Below are positions 1 to 5,733 of a DNA stretch of 10,162 nt, in pieces. The translations under genes and the position numbers were made by a program. Each line of letters opens with the position of its first letter. Within the stretch, counting starts at the first letter, position 1. The notes below the pieces were generated by a model. That model was not told the DNA's origin and searched no databases. It saw only the letters and a program-made list of their open reading frames with translations. Origin of the DNA: Clostridia bacterium (GTDB lineage: Bacteria > Bacillota_A > Clostridia > Oscillospirales > CAG-272); the NCBI GenBank assembly GCA_017626655.1, contig JAGAIH010000141.1:1-10162 (forward strand). Direction: 5' to 3'.

Positions 1-2
1 CC

Positions 3-56
3 GCTGAGGAGACTGCCCCCGCCGAGGAGACTGCCCCCGCTGAGGAACCCACTCCC
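3..56 (+). repeat. 18-bp in-frame tandem repeat (AEETAP)
   Basis: Three consecutive 18-bp units (3-20, 21-38, 39-56) encode AEETAP, AEETAP and AEEPTP. The first two units differ at one base (GCT versus GCC) and the third is degenerate. The array touches the window edge, so more units may lie upstream. It forms part of the acidic, Pro-rich, probably disordered cytoplasmic tail of the HtrA-like protease. Confidence 0.8.
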
Positions 57-1304
57 GTTGTCACCCCCGTGGCGCCTCCCGCCACCGCCTACCGCTGGAG
101 CTACGCCGACCAGGCCGCCCACGACGCTCCCAATAAGGGTAAGGGCGTGGTGGTCTACGCCGCCGTCATGACCGCCGTATTCCTCATCAGCTTCGGCCTT
201 CTGCTGGCCGTCCTGCTGATCGGGGGAGGGAGCGGCCAGTCGGGCATCATCCGCCCCGGCATCACCGAGACCGAGGACGAGGACCTGGCCATCGAGGCCG
301 TGGAGCAGGCCAAGCACTCGGTGGTGGTCATCGAGGTCAGAACCGAGGAGGGCGGCGGTACCGGCACGGGCATCATCATGACCGCCGACGGCTACATCGC
401 CACCAACCACCACGTCATCGAGGACGCCACCAGAATCAAGGTCACCTTCTACGACGGCTCCGTGCTGTACGCCGAGACGGTTGGCTCCTCCGAGATGGAC
501 GACCTGGCCGTCATCAAGGTGGACGGCTTTGGCCTCCCCGCCGCTACCTTTGCCCACTCCGACGACTGCTTCGTGGGCCAGACTGTCTACGCCATCGGCA
601 CCCCCGCGGGCGCTGACTTCGGCTGGACCACCACCAAGGGCATTATCTCCTACAAGGATCGAGAGGTCAAGATTTACAACGACGATGACGGCACGCTGGA
701 GAAGAAGCTTCGCCTTCTTCAAACCGATGCCATGGTCAACCCCGGTAACTCGGGCGGCCCCTTGGTCAACGCCCGTGGCGAGGTCGTGGGCGTGGTCTCC
801 ATGAAGCTGGCCGACGGCTACGAGGGCATCGGTTTCGCCATTCCCTCGGACGGCGCGGTGGAGATCCTGGAGGCCATCATGGAATTTGGCAACGCCGACA
901 ACATCAATTCCTCCCTCCACCACAAGCGCCCCATGCTGGGCATCACGGGCGTCTACGTGGACGGCGGCGAGTATTACCTCCCCAACGAGACGGGAGTCAA
1001 GCGCCTCACCGAGGAGGAGCTGGCCGACTACGATAAGAGCGAGCTGATCCACCCCGACGTGTCGGGCATCTACATCATGGGCTTCGCCGACGGCATGGAC
1101 GCCGCCTCCAAGATGGAGGTCGGGGATATCGTCACCGCCGCCAAGAGCAAGGACACGGGGGAGATGGAGGAGATCGAGTCCATGAGCCATCTGTCCGGTA
1201 TTCTGAACGAGTACTACGCGGAGGATATCATCACCCTGCAAGTCTACCGCGGCAGCGTTTACTCCGAGGTGGACATCGTCCTGTCGGCTCAGCCCGATGA
1301 ATGA
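3..1304 (+). CDS. HtrA/DegP-like membrane-anchored serine protease (5' end missing)
   Basis: The gene runs in from the left edge. The frame is open from base 3, through a Pro/Glu/Ala-rich stretch, so the GTG at 69 is not the likely start. Numbering residues from that GTG, a single membrane helix lies at about 28-51, followed by a trypsin-like S1C domain at about 72-275. The catalytic triad is visible: His115 (TNHHV, bases 411-413), Asp145 (MDDLAV, 501-503) and Ser228 (GNSGGPL, 750-752). A PDZ-like domain follows at about 287-405 (PMLGITG ... VGDIVTAA ... LQVYRG). The family degrades misfolded or damaged proteins outside the membrane. The acidic N-terminal part would be cytoplasmic and the protease extracytoplasmic. 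No clear terminator follows; secG has its own promoter downstream. The family call is firm; the symbol (htrA, degP, yyxA) cannot be decided. Confidence 0.93.
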   Translation, partial: AEETAPAEETAPAEEPTPVVTPVAPPATAYRWSYADQAAHDAPNKGKGVVVYAAVMTAVFLISFGLLLAVLLIGGGSGQSGIIRPGITETEDEDLAIEAVEQAKHSVVVIEVRTEEGGGTGTGIIMTADGYIATNHHVIEDATRIKVTFYDGSVLYAETVGSSEMDDLAVIKVDGFGLPAATFAHSDDCFVGQTVYAIGTPAGADFGWTTTKGIISYKDREVKIYNDDDGTLEKKLRLLQTDAMVNPGNSGGPLVNARGEVVGVVSMKLADGYEGIGFAIPSDGAVEILEAIMEFGNADNINSSLHHKRPMLGITGVYVDGGEYYLPNETGVKRLTEEELADYDKSELIHPDVSGIYIMGFADGMDAASKMEVGDIVTAAKSKDTGEMEEIESMSHLSGILNEYYAEDIITLQVYRGSVYSEVDIVLSAQPDE

Positions 1305-1369
1305 CGCCCTTTATGGAAATATGACCAAAAAATAATTGTAAATTCTTTTCTCTTTTTTCAAAGAAGCTA

Positions 1370-1398
1370 TTGCATTTTTCACGCGGATGTGCTATAAT
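1370..1398 (+). promoter_or_regulatory. Extended -10 vegetative promoter of secG
   Basis: TTGCAT at 1370-1375 and a perfect TATAAT at 1393-1398 are separated by 17 bp. A TG at 1390-1391 gives an extended -10 (TGCTATAAT). It lies in the AT-rich 153-nt gap after the protease gene. Transcription would begin around 1405, leaving a leader of about 50 nt before the secG ATG. This is a textbook sigma-A type match. Confidence 0.85.
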
Positions 1399-1457
1399 AT
1401 TTCGGTAAGAGTATGCGCGCGTATTTGCGTGTCAATAAGTTTTGGAGGATATAAAAA

Positions 1458-1703
1458 ATGCCTGCTATTGAACTGATTCTCGGCATCGTGCTGGCCGTGA
1501 TCTCTCTGGGCCTGGTGGTTGCCGTTCTGATGCAGCCCGGTAAGGATAAGCGTCTGTCCGGTGCTATCGCCGGCGGTGCTGACACCTTCTTCGCCAAGGG
1601 TAAGGCCGGTAAGTGGGACCAGCTGCTGGGTAAGATCACGGTTGCCATGTGCATCGCGCTCTTCGTGCTGATCCTGGTTCTGTATTGCATCGTCGCGGCC
1701 TGA
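1458..1703 (+). CDS. secG: Preprotein translocase subunit SecG
   Basis: This 81-residue protein is the small accessory subunit of the SecYEG channel, which helps SecA-driven export through the plasma membrane. Two membrane helices flank a conserved cytoplasmic loop: helix 1 at about 3-24, helix 2 at about 58-80. Between them stand the SecG hallmarks VLMQPGKDKRLSGAI, GGADTFF and KWDQLLGKIT. Length is typical of the family (about 75-85 residues). The ATG start is supported by GGAGG at 1444-1448, nine bases upstream. The gene is monocistronic or leads into the downstream carboxypeptidase gene only through the hairpin at 1761-1798. In many Clostridia secG is followed by rnr and smpB; that is not the case here. 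Confidence 0.96.
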   Translation: MPAIELILGIVLAVISLGLVVAVLMQPGKDKRLSGAIAGGADTFFAKGKAGKWDQLLGKITVAMCIALFVLILVLYCIVAA

Positions 1704-1760
1704 GAACGTCACTCACGACCGCAAAAATGCCCTGCCTGCGGGTAGCGGTATCACTGCGGT

Positions 1761-1798
1761 AAGAAAAGTCCGTTCCCTGATCGGAGCGGACTTTTCTT
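1761..1798 (+). terminator. Strong intrinsic terminator after secG
   Basis: A perfect 12-bp inverted repeat, AAGAAAAGTCCG (1761-1772) and CGGACTTTTCTT (1787-1798), can extend inward by four more pairs (one G-U) around the loop CTGATC. The 3' arm carries the T-rich tract, so the RNA form is a classic terminator. A-tract and T-tract flank both sides, so it could also act on the other strand. It ends only 30 nt before the next start codon. Confidence 0.85.
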
Positions 1799-1828
1799 AT
1801 GATCATTTTCCAAATCCTGGAGGTAATC

Positions 1829-2971
1829 ATGAACAATACCCCCCGAAACAGTACGGAGACCCGCCCCGAGGCGGCTCCCGTCCGTCCCGTCAGCGAGACC
1901 ATGTCGGGCTGGCCTATGGCCCGCTTCAGCTTCCTGTTTACGCCTCGGACAAGCCTGTATATCATTCTGATCATCGCCATCCTGACCTTTGCTCTCATCC
2001 TCTCCCTGGTTCTGTTCATCAGCGGACGGGATACCTACTTTGATTTCCCCTCCAAGCCCTCCACCGAGGAGGGAGGCGGCGGTGTAGCCGCTGAGAAGGG
2101 AGATTTCCCCTACGCCGACGGCGCAAGCGGCTCCGTCCTGCTCCCCTGGGCGGACCGAGCCAGCATCATCCAGGATGCCGAGATCGACGCCGCCCACGCT
2201 GCCCTGGCCGACCTGGCCACGGGCGAGATCATCGCCTCCCGTAAGGCCGACGAGATCATCTACCCTGCTTCCATGACCAAGGTCATGACCCTGATCGTGG
2301 TGGTGGAGAATCTTCCCAACGAGGACTGCCTCAAGGACGAGATCACCATCAGCGAGGACATCTACGAGCAGATGAAGGCTGCCGGCTCCTCGGGCATCGG
2401 TATGGTGGCGGGGGAGAAAATGACGGTGGAATCTTTGCTCTACGCCCTCATGCTGAAATCCGACGGCATCGCCGCCTGTGAGCTGGCCCGCTACGTGGCG
2501 GGGAGCGTGGAGGATTTCGTGGAGCTGATGAACCAGAAGGCCGAGAAGATGGGGCTGTCCAACACCCACTTTGAAAACCCCACGGGCCTGTTCCACCAGA
2601 ACCACAAGTCCACCGCCCGTGAGATCGCCTCCATCATGGCCTACGCCATGAACATGAGGCTCTGCCGCAAGATTCTCCTGACCCAGTCCTACGTCGCTCC
2701 CTGCGTGGGGGCCGACGGGCAGAAGTTCAACTACAACCTGTACCATAACCTCACGGTCACCCAGTTCGAGCGGGTGCCCGTCAATCAGCCCAACACCGTC
2801 AAGGTGGCGGCGGGTAAGACAGGCTTTACCGACGAGAGTCTCTACTGCCTGGTCACCTACGCCGAGTCCTCCGACGGCCACGGCTACGTTTGCGTCACCG
2901 CTAAGGGCGCGAGCTACGCCACCTGCATCGCCGACTACATCACCATTTACAATACCTACGCCAATCCCTGA
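1829..2971 (+). CDS. D-alanyl-D-alanine carboxypeptidase (peptidase S11, DacA/DacF-like)
   Basis: This 380-residue penicillin-binding protein trims the terminal D-alanine from peptidoglycan stem peptides outside the membrane. Start 1829 is chosen over the in-frame ATG at 1799 because GGAGG lies at 1819-1823 and the earlier ATG overlaps the terminator hairpin. The N-terminal ~40 residues are cytoplasmic. One membrane helix follows (about 41-65), then a Gly/Ser-rich linker and the S11 domain from about 115. The active-site Ser is in SMTK (148-151) and the third motif is KTG (330-332). The second motif reads SDG (211-213) where the family standard is SGN, so the Asn is missing. There is no C-terminal amphipathic anchor; the N-terminal helix replaces it. 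The family assignment is firm; which Dac paralogue it is remains open. Confidence 0.93.
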   Translation: MNNTPRNSTETRPEAAPVRPVSETMSGWPMARFSFLFTPRTSLYIILIIAILTFALILSLVLFISGRDTYFDFPSKPSTEEGGGGVAAEKGDFPYADGASGSVLLPWADRASIIQDAEIDAAHAALADLATGEIIASRKADEIIYPASMTKVMTLIVVVENLPNEDCLKDEITISEDIYEQMKAAGSSGIGMVAGEKMTVESLLYALMLKSDGIAACELARYVAGSVEDFVELMNQKAEKMGLSNTHFENPTGLFHQNHKSTAREIASIMAYAMNMRLCRKILLTQSYVAPCVGADGQKFNYNLYHNLTVTQFERVPVNQPNTVKVAAGKTGFTDESLYCLVTYAESSDGHGYVCVTAKGASYATCIADYITIYNTYANP

Positions 2972-2974
2972 TAG

Positions 2975-3014
2975 AAAAAACCGTTGCGTTCACACCGAGC
3001 GCAGCGGTCTTTTC
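2975..3014. terminator. Bidirectional terminator between convergent genes
   Basis: ACCGTTGCG (2980-2988) pairs with CGCAGCGGT (3000-3008), nine pairs with one G-U. It is preceded by six A and followed by CTTTT. Read on the - strand it ends in TTTTTT, read on the + strand in a short T run. It lies between the stop of the carboxypeptidase gene (2971) and the stop of the CPBP protease gene (3017), so it probably serves both, more strongly the - strand. Confidence 0.82.
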
Positions 3015-3016
3015 GT

Positions 3017-3805
3017 TTACAGGAGCAGAAGGAACAGGAGCTTGCTGACGATATGCACCCCGGCGTGGGCCAGCATGGCGTAGCCTACGTGGTGCTTGGT
3101 GAAGAGCCACCCAAAGCCCAGGGCCAAACCGCCATTGAGTAAGAAGCAGCGGATCAGCAGGACAGGGGTCAGCTCACCGAACAGGACCACGGTAGCGGGG
3201 AGGTGTCCCGCGGCGAAGAGGAGAGCGGCGATGAGATTGGCCGCTACAAAGAGCCAAGCGGGAAGCGCCTCGGTGGCAGTCCTTCGACAGAACAGCTTAC
3301 GGATCACCCACGCAACCAGGGACAGGAAGAACAGGCGGAGCATGATCTCTTCGATGATGCCGCCGTAGAGCAGGGAAGCGATCCAGGCGTCCACGGTCAG
3401 GCCCTGCCTGTCACCGTTCAGAATGAGATCACCGCCCACGGCGGGGTCGAAGACGAAGACATCCAGAAGAGCCAAAGCCATACCGCCGATCAGGGAAACG
3501 ATCACGGTGAAGAGCAGGGGCTGTCTCGTGAGCTTGAAGGGACGGGTCAACCCCAGTCCGTCGGCCAGGATGTAGCCGAAGAAGCCGCAGGAGCAGGCGT
3601 AGAGGAGCGTCTGCATCATGGTAATGGCGTAGACCAGCCACATATGCCCCCCTACCTGGGCCAAGGCCGACTCGATCTCCTCTACGGGAATGAAGTCGAA
3701 TTGGTAGCGAAGGGTAAAGAAGCCGCCCACCAGGGCGATGGGGATGAGGGAGAGGGTGAAGAACAGCGCCCTCTTCCATTTGCTTTGGGTAGAGTCGGGG
3801 ATCAT
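3017..3805 (-). CDS. CPBP family intramembrane glutamic endopeptidase
   Basis: This 262-residue, strongly hydrophobic protein has about seven to eight predicted membrane helices. The CPBP (Rce1/Abi) motifs are all visible: EEIMLR (152-157, EExxxR), FAAGH (197-201, FxxxH) and a third His motif HAGVH (247-251). In this family the Glu pair and the His residues form the active site inside the membrane. Bacterial members process peptides or membrane proteins, for example in bacteriocin self-protection or maturation; the substrate here is unknown. Its ATG overlaps the upstream merR stop by four bases (ATGA at 3802-3805), with GGAGGAG inside the end of merR as ribosome binding site. It is therefore translated together with the MerR-type regulator, which suggests that this protease is its main regulated partner. 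Confidence 0.9.
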   Translation of the reverse strand: MIPDSTQSKWKRALFFTLSLIPIALVGGFFTLRYQFDFIPVEEIESALAQVGGHMWLVYAITMMQTLLYACSCGFFGYILADGLGLTRPFKLTRQPLLFTVIVSLIGGMALALLDVFVFDPAVGGDLILNGDRQGLTVDAWIASLLYGGIIEEIMLRLFFLSLVAWVIRKLFCRRTATEALPAWLFVAANLIAALLFAAGHLPATVVLFGELTPVLLIRCFLLNGGLALGFGWLFTKHHVGYAMLAHAGVHIVSKLLFLLLL

Positions 3806-4566
3806 GCTTGCTCCTCCTTGTCAGCGGCGCTGACGTGGGTCTCCACGCAGTAGCCCTTGTGACCGCAGGCGGGACAGGTCAGCTTGCGGGTGTTGGGGGT
3901 ATGGGTGGCGCCGAAGAAGCTCCGGAATTTGGGCCTGAATACCTTGTGGCAGGCGGGGCAGATGTAGGCGACCTGCTTGTAGTAGTAGCCCGTCAGCCAC
4001 AGGCACAGGGCGATCGCCACGGGCATCCCCACGGCGAAGGGCCACCAGATGCCCTCCAGGATCCACAGAAGGACCGTGCCGATCTCGATCAGCTCGGCCA
4101 GAACGCCCACGGCGATCATGACCGCTCGCAGCTTGAATAGCTTTTTCTTGTTTTGCATAACGGTGGCTATGTCTCCAATGGATTCAAGGGAGAGAGACTC
4201 CACCCCCGCCACCTCGCGGCGCAGGTAAGTGATCTTCTCCAGCTTGTCTTTGCTTTCCTCCAGATTGGCGCGGATCTCCCGCTCCTGCTCGGACAGCAGA
4301 AGATCGATGACCATCTCGGGATGCTCCTCCGAGAGCAGATCGCCGATGCTGTTGATGGATAGGCCCAGATCCCGCAAAAAGCAGATCACCCGCATACGCC
4401 CCACGTCTGCCTCGGTGTAGAGCCGCCGCCCGCCCTCGGTGAGGGAGGAGGGGATGAGGATGCCTCGGGTATCGTAGTACTGGACGGTACGCACCGACAC
4501 GCCGCAGAGCTTGGCGATCTCCCCCGTGGTATACAGGCCGTCGGGGTTCTTGATGAGTTCGGACAT
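3802..4566 (-). CDS. MerR-family regulator with membrane helices and zinc ribbon
   Basis: The 254-residue product has an N-terminal MerR winged helix (about 10-78: YTTGEIAKLCGVSVRTVQYYD, GRRLYTEADV) and a coiled-coil dimerisation region (about 80-122, EQEREIRANLEESKDKLEKI). Two membrane helices follow (about 148-170 and 174-195), then a C-terminal zinc ribbon: CPAC 203-206 and CPAC 231-234, with a further Cys240. Start 4566 is chosen because AAAGGAGGTG lies six bases upstream; the earlier in-frame GTG at 4575 is part of that binding site. MerR proteins activate by untwisting long-spacer promoters, and its own promoter has such a spacer. A DNA-binding domain joined to membrane helices and a metal-binding module could sense a membrane signal. 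The signal is unknown. The gene is coupled to the CPBP protease gene. Confidence 0.9.
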   Translation of the reverse strand: MSELIKNPDGLYTTGEIAKLCGVSVRTVQYYDTRGILIPSSLTEGGRRLYTEADVGRMRVICFLRDLGLSINSIGDLLSEEHPEMVIDLLLSEQEREIRANLEESKDKLEKITYLRREVAGVESLSLESIGDIATVMQNKKKLFKLRAVMIAVGVLAELIEIGTVLLWILEGIWWPFAVGMPVAIALCLWLTGYYYKQVAYICPACHKVFRPKFRSFFGATHTPNTRKLTCPACGHKGYCVETHVSAADKEEQA

Positions 4567-4590
4567 AGCGTTCACCTCCTTTCAAGGGCT

Positions 4591-4621
4591 ATTATAGCAT
4601 ATTACGCGGCGTCACGAGCAA
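4591..4621 (-). promoter_or_regulatory. merR promoter with 19-bp spacer and dyad, probable MerR operator
   Basis: On the - strand, TTGCTC (4621-4616) and a perfect TATAAT (4596-4591) are separated by 19 bp. TG two bases before the hexamer gives an extended -10. The spacer holds the dyad ACGC-C-GCGT, as expected for a MerR operator placed between -35 and -10. The -10 itself lies within an 11-bp palindrome (4588-4598, arms GCTAT/ATAGC). Long 19-20 bp spacers are the known signature of MerR-controlled promoters, so autoregulation is the natural inference. The extended -10 alone might also suffice for basal activity. Confidence 0.6.
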
Positions 4622-4660
4622 CCCCTTACGCAGGGGGATTTTTTGTTTTGGATACATTTT

Positions 4661-4890
4661 TTCAAATTTGGGTTTTTGGGGGGAACGGCCTCCGGCGGCT
4701 TAAGAACCCTTTTGAAAAAGGGTTCTTAAGAATCTCCTAAAACTTTATGGCAAATACTAAGATCCACCAAGGTAACTGATACCCAAAACCATTGATACAC
4801 CTTGAAAGGTTACCATAGTAAGCCGAGACCCGTAACCATCTTAGAAACCCCCGCGGGGACCCCTCACCCCACTTTGATATTTGAAGAACG
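4661..4890 (+). repeat. Dispersed ~230-bp intergenic repeat, copy 1
   Basis: This segment matches 9727-9958 in the same orientation. It has a left module (4686-4746, 59 of 61 bases identical) and a right module (4823-4873, 50 of 51 identical). Between them lies a diverged middle that keeps one 19-nt patch (4790-4808). The left module holds a 32-nt hairpin (4699-4730) with arms CTTAAGAACCCTTTT and AAAAGGGTTCTTAAG; no T run follows, so it is not a standard terminator. No open frame is shared by the two copies. The copy lies between the divergent merR promoter and the amidase gene. It may be a non-autonomous mobile repeat or a structured element; no transposase or terminal repeat is visible. Confidence 0.85.
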
Positions 4891-4918
4891 GGGAGACGGG
4901 AGAACGATAAACTACAAT

Positions 4919-4947
4919 TTGAAAGTCTATCTCCTCCCTATTATACC
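4919..4947 (+). promoter_or_regulatory. Possible promoter of the amidase gene
   Basis: TTGAAA (4919-4924) and TATACC (4942-4947) stand 17 bp apart just downstream of repeat copy 1. The -10 is a 4-of-6 match. An overlapping TATTAT (4939-4944) is a better hexamer but too close to the -35. The following leader of about 70 nt is C-rich and G-poor. The call is moderate, since no other candidate of this quality lies near the gene. Confidence 0.4.
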
Positions 4948-5023
4948 ACATTTCCCCCCACTTGTAAACCCCCAACCTCCATCCCGCATATCCTGTACCA
5001 AAACCGAAAGGAGACCACCACCC

Positions 5024-5662
5024 ATGATCCTTGTCAAGCCCTATGACCGCGAACGCGCCGTCACCTACGCCGAGACCTGGGCCCTCCGCCGTAACCCCCT
5101 CTTCCTCAACTTCGCGGGGCGCGGCGGCGACTGTACCAACTTCACCTCCCAATGCCTCCTGGCGGGGAGCTGTACCATGGACTTCACCCCCGACTTCGGC
5201 TGGTACTACCGCACCCCCGAGGACCGCGCCCCCGCCTGGACCTCGGTGGCCTTCTTCTACGATTTCGTCACCGAGCAGCCCGTCTTCGCCGGCGAGAACG
5301 CGGGCATCGGCCCCTTCGGGCGGGAGGTGCGGGCCAGAGAGATTGAGCTCGGCGACTTCATCCAACTGGCCGATGAGGCGGGGGACTACTACCACACCCT
5401 CATCATCACGGGCTTTGAGCCCAACGACATCCTCATCTGCGCCCACACCGACGATGCCCTCAATCGCCGCTTGTCTACCTACAATTACGCCTCCCTCCGC
5501 TTCATCCACATCGACGGCGTCCGCATCGAGGTGCCAGACGATATTTGCTTCGAGCCTCTCCTGGAGGGCAGAGCCATTGATGTGGACGATCCCGCCGAAG
5601 ACGCGGCGCCTCCCGCACCGCAGCCGCCTGCCGAGGGAAGCGTACCTCCCGACGTGCTGTAA
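5024..5662 (+). CDS. Putative Cys-dependent amidase domain protein (Amidase_6-like)
   Basis: The 212-residue protein resembles the 'putative amidase domain' family (Amidase_6) common in spore-forming Firmicutes. Its N-terminal signature is present: RAVTYAETWA (11-20), RNPLFLNF (23-30), then GGDCTNFTSQCL (34-45) with the presumed nucleophile Cys37, and GWYY (59-62). Later come LGDFIQL (109-115), YYHTLIIT (122-129) with candidate catalytic His124, and HTDD (141-144). The tail (186-212) is Asp/Pro/Ala-rich and probably disordered. No signal peptide or membrane helix is seen, so it is cytoplasmic unless exported otherwise. Start 5024 is chosen from AAAGGAG at 5007-5013; upstream in-frame codons run through the repeat and are not coding. 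Substrate and role are unknown. It lies just before spoIIIAA with no evident terminator between them, so read-through into spoIIIA is possible. Confidence 0.82.
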   Translation: MILVKPYDRERAVTYAETWALRRNPLFLNFAGRGGDCTNFTSQCLLAGSCTMDFTPDFGWYYRTPEDRAPAWTSVAFFYDFVTEQPVFAGENAGIGPFGREVRAREIELGDFIQLADEAGDYYHTLIITGFEPNDILICAHTDDALNRRLSTYNYASLRFIHIDGVRIEVPDDICFEPLLEGRAIDVDDPAEDAAPPAPQPPAEGSVPPDVL

Positions 5663-5668
5663 GGGGTT

Positions 5669-5695
5669 CTAATCCCGCCGCCTGTCCCATATAGT
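5669..5695 (+). promoter_or_regulatory. Candidate sigma-E promoter of the spoIIIA operon
   Basis: CATATAGT (5688-5695) fits the sigma-E -10 pattern (CATACA-nT in Bacillus subtilis) and lies 38 bp before the spoIIIAA start. The -35 is only a partial match: CTAAT (5669-5673), 14 bp upstream. In B. subtilis spoIIIA is transcribed by mother-cell sigma-E, so the position makes sense. A small hairpin (5691-5715) follows at the presumed transcript start. Confidence 0.42.
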
Positions 5696-5733
5696 GGGGT
5701 GTAATCACCCGCTATCGGGAGAGAGGAGGCGAC

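Noticed and set aside
1751..2881. Open frame (376 codons) on the - strand opposite the carboxypeptidase gene
   Set aside because: Gly/Val/His-rich shadow of a gene with all family motifs on the + strand.
4622..4645. CCCCT/AGGGG hairpin followed by six T, terminator-like on the + strand
   Set aside because: The stem is only five pairs and no + strand gene precedes it; it lies upstream of the divergent merR promoter. It may be a relic but cannot be supported as a working terminator.
4699..4730. Repeat hairpin as an intrinsic terminator
   Set aside because: The stem is strong but followed by AATCTCC, not a T run, in both copies.
4802..5023. Upstream in-frame extension of the amidase gene from a TTG
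   Set aside because: The stretch lies in repeat copy 1 and the leader, reads as non-coding, and the ATG at 5024 has a clear AAAGGAG site and matches the family start.
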